Of a stretch of DNA of 12,526 bases, positions 7,520 to 12,526 are shown one piece after another. This DNA comes from Entamoeba histolytica HM-1:IMSS (taxonomy: Eukaryota > Evosea > Mastigamoebida > Endamoebidae). The number at the start of each line of letters is the position of its first letter. Within the stretch, counting starts at the first letter, position 1. Both the position numbers and the translations under genes were made by a program. Below the pieces are notes generated by a model. The model saw only the letters and a list, made by a program, of their open reading frames with translations, was not told the DNA's origin and ran no database searches. The DNA lies in NCBI RefSeq assembly GCF_000208925.1, contig NW_001915240.1:1-12526 (forward strand). The letters are read 5' to 3'.

Positions 7520-7650
7520 CAAAAATTAAAAAAAAATTAAGTCAATGTATTAATAAATTGAATTGGTTTAAAAATTAATATAATATTAAAAAAAAAAAAG
7601 AAAAAAAAAAAGAAAAAAAAAGACAAGAAGAAGAAACCCTAAAATAAAAG
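7520..7650 (+). promoter_or_regulatory. NOP58 upstream region with homopurine tract and AAACCCTAA box
   Basis: This 131-bp spacer must hold both the RPAP1 3' end and the NOP58 promoter. From 7588 to 7636 it is a nearly pure A/G strand (runs of A8 to A12 split by single G). It is followed by AAACCCTAA at 7634-7642, ending eight bases before the ATG. AAACCCTAA is the telo-box known from plant promoters of translation and ribosome-biogenesis genes. Its role here is inferred only from position and target gene. Entamoeba 5' leaders are short, so the box probably overlaps the transcription start. The part from 7593 on is repeated exactly in inverted form at 219-276. Confidence 0.45.
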
Positions 7651-7868
7651 ATGTACATCTTACATGAGACGCCAGCAGGATATGCTTTAATAAAAATTAA
7701 AGAAGAAGGGATAATAAGTGAAGAGAAAGAAGAAAAGATTAAGAAAGAGATAGAGAAGAAAGGAATTAATGAGATAGTTAGTTTAGAATATTTATTAAAA
7801 TTTGAGAATACTGAACAAGCTGTAGAAGAATGCCAAGCAATAAATGATGGAGTGATGACGAGTACATT
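7593..7868. repeat. Inverted repeat, right arm (partner 1-276)
   Basis: This is the exact reverse complement of the first 276 bases of the window. It spans the last part of the A/G tract, the NOP58 leader and the first 72 codons plus two bases. The right limit is set by the window edge on the other arm and is not a real boundary. The left limit lies in a homopolymer run, where polymerase slippage or template switching is likely. Confidence 0.95.
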
Positions 7869-9162
7869 ACAGAAATTTTTAAAAGCAACTATTAAGAAAG
7901 AAAAAGAAGGGAAATTAATAGTTGTAGAGTCAGGATTATCACAAATGATTAAGAATAAAATTGGAATAGAAACGATATATCCTAATGGGACTATAATGAT
8001 AGATAGAATGATAAGAGAAAAGATTGAAGAGATAATACCAGAAATTACACCGAAAGAGATGCATAGTATGGAATTAGGATTATCACATAATTGGTCATCA
8101 TTTAAGATCAAATTTTCACCAGAGAAAATAGATACTATGATTATACAAGCTGTATCATTATTAGATGATTTAGATAAAGAAATTAATATATATTCTATGA
8201 GAGTAAGAGAATGGTATGGATGGCATTTTCCTGAATTAAGTAAATATATAAATGATCATATGGCATATTGTCAATTAGTAAATAAAATTGGGATGAGGGA
8301 AAATGCTAAGAATGTAGATATGAAAGAATATGTCGAGCCAGTAGTAGAAGAAGAAATTAAAAATGCGGCTATAGTTTCTATGGGAAGTGAAATATCAGAA
8401 GAAGATTTAGAGAATATTAAAGCACTTTGTAAACAAACCATTGAAATAGTAGAATATCGAGAAGAATTATGGGAATATTTAAGACAAAGAATGCAAGCTA
8501 TAGCACCAAATTTATCCACATTATTAGGAGAATTAATAGGAGCTAGATTAATATGTCATACAGGAAGTTTAATTAATTTAGCAAAAGCACCAGGATCAAC
8601 AATTCAAATTTTAGGAGCAGAAAAAGCATTATTCCGAGCGTTAAAAACAAAGAAGAAAACACCTAAATATGGATTAATATTCCATGCAGCATTAATAGGA
8701 CAAGCCCCAGCAAAAGCAAAAGGACAAATCTCCAGAGTGATAGCATCTAAAGCTGCATTATGTGCACGAGTCGATGCGTTAGCTGATAATGCTGATAGTA
8801 GTATGGGAGAGAAAGGAAAAGAGATGGTAGAAGAAAGATTAAGAAAGATTGAAACAAAAGCAGGAAGTAAAAATGTTGTAGTTAATACAGGGAAATATAC
8901 AAGAAAGCAAGAAGATATTATTGGGAATAAGAAAGTCTTTGAGAATAGCAAAGATTCAACACTTGGTAAAGAAGAAAAGGTTGTAGAAGAAGAGAAAGAA
9001 GAAACAACATCTAATAGTAGTAGTAGTAGTTCTGAGAGTTCAAGTAGTGAAGAAAGCAGCAGTTCCAAGAGTTCCGAAAGTTCAAGCAGTGAGTCTGAAT
9101 CCGAAGAAGAAAAGAAAAGAGTTAAGAAAGGAAAAGAAGGAGGAGAGAAGAAGAAACTCTAA
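7651..9162 (+). CDS. NOP58: NOP58, box C/D snoRNP core protein (503 aa)
   Basis: NOP58 pairs with NOP56, fibrillarin and Snu13/15.5K in box C/D snoRNPs, which guide 2'-O-methylation and pre-rRNA processing in the nucleolus. The whole chain aligns with known NOP58. The NOP5NT domain covers residues ~2-66 (MYILHETPAGYALIKI). The NOSIC region is ~160-212 (KIDTMIIQAVSLLDDLDKEI, REWYGWHFPEL). The Nop domain is ~250-400, with the hallmark GAEKALFRAL at 322-331 and PKYGLIFHAALIGQ at 338-351. NOP58 rather than NOP56 is favoured by the HFPEL/LLDDLDKE context and the KYGLIFHA...KGQISR segment. The tail (454-486) is Ser/Glu-rich, a likely casein kinase II target, then Lys-rich (KKRVKKGKEGGEKKKL) like the KKE/D tails of the family. 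Single exon, TAA stop, usual length. ATG 7651 is supported by family alignment. A perfect partial copy lies inverted at 1-218. Confidence 0.97.
   Translation: MYILHETPAGYALIKIKEEGIISEEKEEKIKKEIEKKGINEIVSLEYLLKFENTEQAVEECQAINDGVMTSTLQKFLKATIKKEKEGKLIVVESGLSQMIKNKIGIETIYPNGTIMIDRMIREKIEEIIPEITPKEMHSMELGLSHNWSSFKIKFSPEKIDTMIIQAVSLLDDLDKEINIYSMRVREWYGWHFPELSKYINDHMAYCQLVNKIGMRENAKNVDMKEYVEPVVEEEIKNAAIVSMGSEISEEDLENIKALCKQTIEIVEYREELWEYLRQRMQAIAPNLSTLLGELIGARLICHTGSLINLAKAPGSTIQILGAEKALFRALKTKKKTPKYGLIFHAALIGQAPAKAKGQISRVIASKAALCARVDALADNADSSMGEKGKEMVEERLRKIETKAGSKNVVVNTGKYTRKQEDIIGNKKVFENSKDSTLGKEEKVVEEEKEETTSNSSSSSSESSSSEESSSSKSSESSSSESESEEEKKRVKKGKEGGEKKKL
9016..9074 (+). repeat. Ser-codon microsatellite in NOP58 tail
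   Basis: The Ser-rich tail begins with a run of AGT triplets (9016-9030) and then alternates AGT, AGC, TCA and TCC Ser codons with a few GAA. The pure triplet start suggests slippage expansion; the mixed remainder suggests selection for Ser/Glu at protein level. Length variation between strains would be expected. Confidence 0.7.
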
Positions 9163-9267
9163 AGAAATTGATTGCTTTTTATTTATTTATTTATTCTTTA
9201 TTTTTTTCATTCAAAATAAGAAGAATTGTATTAGAAGAAATAATAAGCAATTAATATTAAATATTAA
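9163..9267 (+). promoter_or_regulatory. NOP58 3' flank with T-rich (ATTT)n tract
   Basis: Just past the TAA the sequence becomes T-rich, with TTTATTTATTTATTTATT at about 9178-9195 followed by T7. U-rich tracts right after the stop, with TATTT-type motifs, are usual at Entamoeba 3' ends and probably cover the poly(A) site. The exact cleavage point cannot be read from the sequence. Confidence 0.4.
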
Positions 9268-9590
9268 TTAAGTGTTAAAGGAATTAGCTTCTATTTTTCT
9301 TTGTTCAATGGAGATTAATTCCATCTCTGAGCTTGTTTTTATTTTAAAAAGAGTAATTTCTTTGTTTAATCTATTCTTTATGTTTTTATAGGAAGATGAG
9401 AAAATCATTTTCTTTGTTTTATTTCTTTTATATTAATATCTTCTCAAACTTTTTCTACTCATTCCTTCTTTTTAACTTTTGTTTATTTTCTGCTTTAATT
9501 TTAATGAATTTCATTTCCTTTTTATTTTATGAAAGAGAGAAGAAAGCATTTCATTCCCACTATATTACTTTGACTAATTTCTTTTAGTCT
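9268..9590 (-). pseudogene. Decayed minus-strand gene trace ending in an open 46-codon frame
   Basis: The minus strand has an intact small frame at 9268-9408. It starts MIFSSSYKNIKNRLNKEITL, contains KTSSEMELISIEQRKIEANS and ends NT-TAA. Upstream (9411-9590), in another frame, coding-like sequence appears: KEISQSNIVGMKCFLLSFIK, then several stops, then EDINIKEIKQRK. Together they suggest one decayed gene, with the 46-codon frame as its surviving end. It is convergent with NOP58, with the stops 105 bp apart. The plus-strand hydrophobic frame at 9396-9587 looks like the antisense of this relic. A 46-aa functional protein cannot be excluded, but no homologue is recognised. Confidence 0.3.
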
Positions 9591-9870
9591 TAACCACACC
9601 TTTACTATATCATTTTCATTAATTAATCCCACCATATGTATTTCTTACCTTCTTTATTATTAAATATCAATTCTTATATTACAATATGTAATATTCAACC
9701 ATAATAAATTGATGTACAATTTGCAATATTATCTAATACATTTCATATTCAAAGATACCGTCATAACCAAATAATAACATAGAGAGAGTTAAAACAACAA
9801 TTATATTATGGTTTATGTTGTGTTTCAGATGTGATACATTCAGTCTCAAGAAGAATAACATAAAAACAAA
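9591..9870. other. AT-rich spacer, nothing recognised
   Basis: Less biased than the other spacers, with more C (CCACACC, CCCACC) but no frame of useful length on either strand. Short near-palindromes such as TTACAATATGTAATATT occur around 9675-9695. No supported feature. Confidence 0.4.
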
Positions 9871-10020
9871 TCAATTATGATTAACCTTATTTTTAGGTTT
9901 TTCATCATGTTGAGAAGTGAGTGAATCACTTTCTTCAACATGTTTTATTTCTATTGAAATATTGTTTTTGCAAGCATGTTCGACTTAAATGATTCCTCAT
10001 TTAAGTTGTTATCTGAGATT
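9871..10020 (-). pseudogene. Third decayed copy of the acidic-tail sequence
   Basis: The minus strand first reads DNNLNEESFKSNMLAKT (about 10010-9960). A frameshift leads to NNISIEIKHVEESDSLTSQ then HDEKPKNKVNHN and TGA at 9871-9873. Compared with the 1918-2142 remnant (LEEEQSNASMLEMNS, HNEETAIITSQCEENP) it keeps the order E-E-x...S-N-x-x-M-L, H-x-E-E, T-S-Q-x-x-E-x-P. The plus-strand sequence TTGAGAAGTGA is shared by both. The relic lies in the right flank, so this gene family once had members on both sides of the intact genes. Confidence 0.35.
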
Positions 10021-10059
10021 TATTTTGATTTTAATGAGTAATATAATATTTCTCATTCT

Positions 10060-10248
10060 TTATATGGCTGTTTTAAGGATAGGATATCCATAATCTAATG
10101 ATTATGACTCATCTCCTTTATCTTCCACATCCCTTAAACAAACACTATTCCTTGATAATATTCTTATATCCAAATGTACATACAACAGTAACAATAATAT
10201 ATGCATCTTCTTTAATAAATTATAATTCTTAATGCATAATAATTCTTC
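10060..10248 (-). pseudogene. Minus-strand coding trace with one in-frame stop
   Basis: The minus strand is open from 10248 to TAA at 10060-10062 except for one TAA at 10102-10104. It includes a possible start at 10206 (MHILLLLLYVHLDIRILS), then RNSVCLRDVEDKGDES, stop, SLDYGYPILKTAI. The Leu-rich start looks like a signal peptide or membrane segment, followed by a charged part. With the stop real, a 34-aa product (10102-10206) is possible. More likely this is part of a decayed gene, perhaps the same one as the relics on either side (9871-10020 and 10336-10475), all on the minus strand. No family is recognised. Confidence 0.3.
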
Positions 10249-10335
10249 TTAATAAATAATAATCCTTATAAATAATCATTCATAATATTATTACATAATA
10301 ACTACTCATAATAAATATTAATAAATAATAACCAG

Positions 10336-10475
10336 TTAGTTTTGAATAGATATTATCACACCAAATGCACGTCATGACCAGATGAAAACTGAGATATTCG
10401 AAGCATGTGAATATTTTATAGTTTCATTCAGTGCTTCTGACATGCCATTTTTGAATGTATTCAGAAATACACAAA
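10336..10475 (-). pseudogene. Minus-strand coding trace with one in-frame stop
   Basis: The frame reads YYFCVFLNTFKNGMSEALNE, then TIKYSHASNISVFIWS, a TGA, RAFGVIISIQN and TAA at 10336-10338. The base composition here (CACGTCATGACC, GCTTCTGACATGCC) is clearly richer in C and G than the flanking spacers, as expected for former coding sequence. About 45 codons with one internal stop is far fewer stops than neighbouring frames show. The family is unknown. It is followed on the same strand by the 10060-10248 trace after a low-complexity gap. Confidence 0.3.
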
Positions 10476-10743
10476 AATAATAAACAAATAAATAACAAGA
10501 AAAAAGAATGAATCATTGTTGTATTTTCAAATTAACTAATAATAAATATTAATAAAGTAATGAAATGAATAATAATGAAAATAATTCATTTTAAATAAAA
10601 TGAAATAAAAATAATGATAAATAGTTAATATTTCATTGAATAAAATATTGTTTAACATTCATATTTATTACATAAATTAATTATTTCATTTATTATTCAT
10701 TCTATTTAAATTATTGTTTATTTAAAATATAAAATATCATATT
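10476..10743. other. A/T-only spacer, nothing recognised
   Basis: Almost no G or C. The sequence consists of AATAAAT/ATTTAAA permutations and short palindromes, with no reading frame of interest. Confidence 0.5.
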
Positions 10744-11318
10744 TTATATTAAATTATTGAAAATAAATTTAAATAAAAATTCATTTAATTTATTTACTAT
10801 TTTTAATATTTCATCAAATTGTATTGTAGAAATACAATCATATCGTCTTTCTAAGGATGTTCAATCATTATACATATTTATTATCTTTTTAATTATTTCT
10901 TCTTTATGATGAATAGTTCTGATAAAATATTTTCTAGTTTCTTCTTAGTCAATAAATTCAATATCTTCTTTTACAAACACAAATATTTTTGGTAATTTAG
11001 TATTTTATTTATTTATTTATTTCATTTCTTATTGTTGTTAATTTTTTATGAAGAATGATTTATTTAGTCTCAGTTATTTCAACTTCTCATTTATTATAAC
11101 TAATTTCTTCTATGTATTTCATTCTTTTATTTCATTGTAATTTCTTTATTTTTATTTATTTTGTTATTCTTTTCTTGTTTAATGTTTCTATCTTTTTTTA
11201 TCTTTTTCTTCAGTAATATTATGATAAAGAGTGTCTCTTTTTCATTTATTCTACAATAATTGATGTTAATAGTATTGTCATTGTCATCATCATTACAATT
11301 CCATTTTAGCTTTTTGTA
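10744..11318 (-). pseudogene. Longest decayed gene in the window, about 190 codons, minus strand
   Basis: Three linked minus-strand stretches form this relic. At 11130-11318 there are 63 stop-free codons (YKKLKWNCNDDDNDNTINI, YCRINEKETLFIIILLKKK, then Lys/Asn-rich to TAA 11127). At about 11008-11115, in a shifted frame, EEISYNK, stop, EVEITETK, stop, IILHKKLTTIRNEINK. At 10744-11004 there are 86 codons with just two stops (TAA 10945, TGA 10861): KLPKIFVFVKEDIEFID, EETRKYFIRTIHHKEEIIKK, TSLERRYDCISTIQFDEILK. In DNA this AT-rich the last stretch would be expected to contain roughly eight stops, so it was almost certainly coding. Composition is charged and helical, with no membrane segment. No ATG with a convincing context was found at the upstream end. 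The family is not recognised. Confidence 0.5.
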
Positions 11319-11331
11319 TTATAATAACAAT

Positions 11332-11640
11332 ATAAACATTTTGACTGGCAACGAAAAAAAGCAAATAATTGAAAAAGAAGAGAATGATATAAAAGAATAA
11401 AAAGAAAGTAAGAAGTTTGATATGATGAAGAAAGAATAAAAGTAGAAAGGAGAGAATATAAAAAGAAAGAAGATAAAGTGTAATAAAAGAAAAGAGATGA
11501 TAAAAGAAGAAAAGAATGAAAAAAATAAAGGATGCAAATTTTATTTCAACAAATAAAAAAGTGCAAAATTTAATGATGCAAAAATTAATGATGCAAAATA
11601 TTTAGCAACATTTTTATTGATGCAAAATATTTTGAAATAA
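11332..11640 (+). pseudogene. Decayed Lys/Glu-rich gene ending in a repeated NDAK motif
   Basis: This single plus-strand frame of 103 codons has four internal stops (TAA 11398, TAA 11437, TAG 11443, TAA 11554) and ends at TAA 11638. It reads TGNEKKQIIEKEENDIKE, then charged Lys/Glu sequence, GCKFYFNK, then SAKFNDAKINDAKYLATFLL and MQNILK. The AT-rich GATGCAAAA repeats visible in the DNA are the codons for Asp-Ala-Lys. The final part matches the relic at 2863-2958. The opposite-strand Phe/Ser-rich frame (11319-11537) is its shadow. It lies head-to-head with the minus-strand relic ending at 11318. Confidence 0.45.
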
Positions 11641-12127
11641 AAATAAATCATCATTTGATATTATTATTATATTTGATAATAAATTATATTATATATTAAA
11701 TACATCATATTTCTTTATTATTTATCTTTCTTTTCTTTTTATTATTTCATATATTAAATTATTATTCATTCATTTATTATTTATATTTCATTTATTAAAT
11801 AAAATGAAAATGAAATTGTAAAATATCAATTAAATATTCATGAATAATTTATTAATATTTAATAATTGAAATAATAAATAATAATGTAACAATAATGATA
11901 TATTCAATATATTCTTTATTTGATTTGTTCAATATTAGATTATTCTATTTCATTATCATTTCATTGTCTTCATTATTTTATTTCATTTATTATTTCATAT
12001 TCATTTATTATTTTTTTAAAATCAAATAAACAATAATATTGATATTCATTCATCATATTCATTTAATATAATAAATATACACAACATTTCAGAAGAAAGA
12101 ATGAATAATTAAGAATGAAAATATTGA
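11641..12127. other. T/A-rich low-complexity spacer
   Basis: Endless TTTATTATT/ATTCATTTATTATT permutations with very few G or C. The minus-strand frames are correspondingly Asn/Lys/Ile-rich but full of stops. No gene, structured RNA or mobile element is seen. Confidence 0.5.
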
Positions 12128-12350
12128 TTTATTCAATATTTTGTTCAACATAAAATCAATAAAACATATAATTTGATAATACACAAATGAAATAATAAAG
12201 AAATATACAATACTCAAGAATTAATAAAAAAGAAATAAAAAGAATGAATAAATGAATATAAAATTGATAAATAATACAAGAAACAAATAGAAACAAAAAA
12301 GAAAAACAAATAATATAAAAAGAATATAAATATATAAAAGAATAAAAATA
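12128..12350 (+). pseudogene. Decayed Lys/Asn-rich gene trace
   Basis: The plus-strand frame reads FIQYFVQHKINKTYNLIIHK, TGA (12188), NNKEIYNTQELIKKK, stops, INEYKIDK, stop, YKKQIETKKKNK, stop, YKKNINI. The balanced first 20 codons and recurring same-frame openness suggest a former gene like those at 1398, 3428 and 11332. It leads into the 153-bp direct repeat copy at 12374. The hydrophobic minus-strand frames covering 12156-12453 look like compositional shadows. Confidence 0.25.
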
Positions 12351-12373
12351 AAGTATAATAAAGAATATAAAAA

Positions 12374-12526
12374 TAATAAAACACAAAGATGTAATAAAAT
12401 AAGAAAAGAAGAAATAAAAGTGTATTTTTAATGTAAAAATTAGAAATATTCAATAAAAGTGTCTAATTTAATGATGTAAAATAATTAACAATATTTTATT
12501 AATGAAAAATATTTTACTCTTTTTTA
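12374..12526. repeat. Direct repeat, right copy (partner 2067-2219), cut by window edge
   Basis: Identical over 153 bases to 2067-2219 and ends exactly at the last base of the window, so its full length is unknown. Identity in noncoding, extremely AT-rich DNA implies recent duplication, a dispersed repeat, or that the contig ends where it re-enters a repeat in the assembly graph. Confidence 0.95.

Noticed and set aside
1..7868. 276-bp inverted repeats as terminal inverted repeats of a 7.9-kb transposon
   Set aside because: The arms contain the NOP58 5' coding region, no transposase lies between them, and RPAP1 and the coiled-coil gene are ordinary host genes.
7575..8111. Minus-strand 178-aa frame, plus antisense frames at 8271-8519 and 8604-9068
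   Set aside because: Fully antisense to conserved NOP58 coding sequence; open only because of NOP58 codon usage.
9396..9587. Plus-strand 63-aa frame with signal-peptide-like start
   Set aside because: It is Phe/Leu/Ser-only low complexity. The opposite strand reads a more protein-like relic (9268-9590).
10744..11640. Stop-codon reassignment (TAA/TGA read as amino acids) to rescue the broken frames
   Set aside because: NOP58, RPAP1 and the coiled-coil gene have long frames without in-frame stops and end in normal TAA stops; the relics also contain frameshifts.
11520..11640. Regularly recurring GATGCAAAA as a repeat array or protein-binding site cluster
   Set aside because: Spacing is irregular and multiples fall in one reading frame as Asp-Ala-Lys codons, so it is better explained as coding remnant.

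Overview
The window looks like nuclear DNA of an AT-rich amoebozoan protist, most likely an Entamoeba. The evidence is very AT-rich spacers, compact genes with 50-130 bp between neighbours, and one short 56-nt intron with the GTTTGT...TAG boundaries typical of Entamoeba. The proteins lack the Asn/Gln homopolymer runs of Dictyostelium. The species cannot be named from the sequence alone.

Three intact genes occupy 4003-9162. A minus-strand, intron-containing coiled-coil protein (4003-4844, 261 aa, not recognised) is divergent from an RPAP1-like protein (4934-7519, plus), with 89 bp between the start codons. RPAP1 proteins are RNA polymerase II assembly and import factors. A plus-strand NOP58 gene (7651-9162), encoding the box C/D snoRNP core protein, follows 131 bp downstream. 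Two of the three genes therefore serve core nuclear RNA machinery: Pol II biogenesis and rRNA modification/processing.

The flanks (1-4002 and 9163-12526) hold no intact gene that I can support. They are not random filler. On both strands there are stretches where one frame stays nearly open and reads as believable protein, broken by stops and frameshifts. I read them as a graveyard of decayed genes. They include a possible PUF/Pumilio-like relic (301-612), Lys/Asn/Glu-rich plus-strand relics (1398-1770, 3428-3598, 11332-11640, 12128-12350), and a Cys-rich surface-protein-like relic with a hydrophobic GPI-signal-like end (2939-3203). There are also minus-strand acidic C-terminal tails that recur up to three times (1918-2142, 3745-3830, 9871-10020), and minus-strand relics at 9268-9590, 10060-10248, 10336-10475 and 10744-11318. 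Some relics on opposite flanks look paralogous.

Both ends of the window lie inside repeats of sequence found within it. Bases 1-276 are an exact inverted copy of the NOP58 promoter and first 72 codons (7593-7868). Bases 12374-12526 are an exact direct copy of 2067-2219. This is what the ends of a whole contig broken at repeats would look like. It raises the question of whether NOP58 is duplicated head-to-head in the genome or whether the left end is an assembly or chimera artefact. No rRNA, tRNA, CRISPR array or intact mobile element was recognised.
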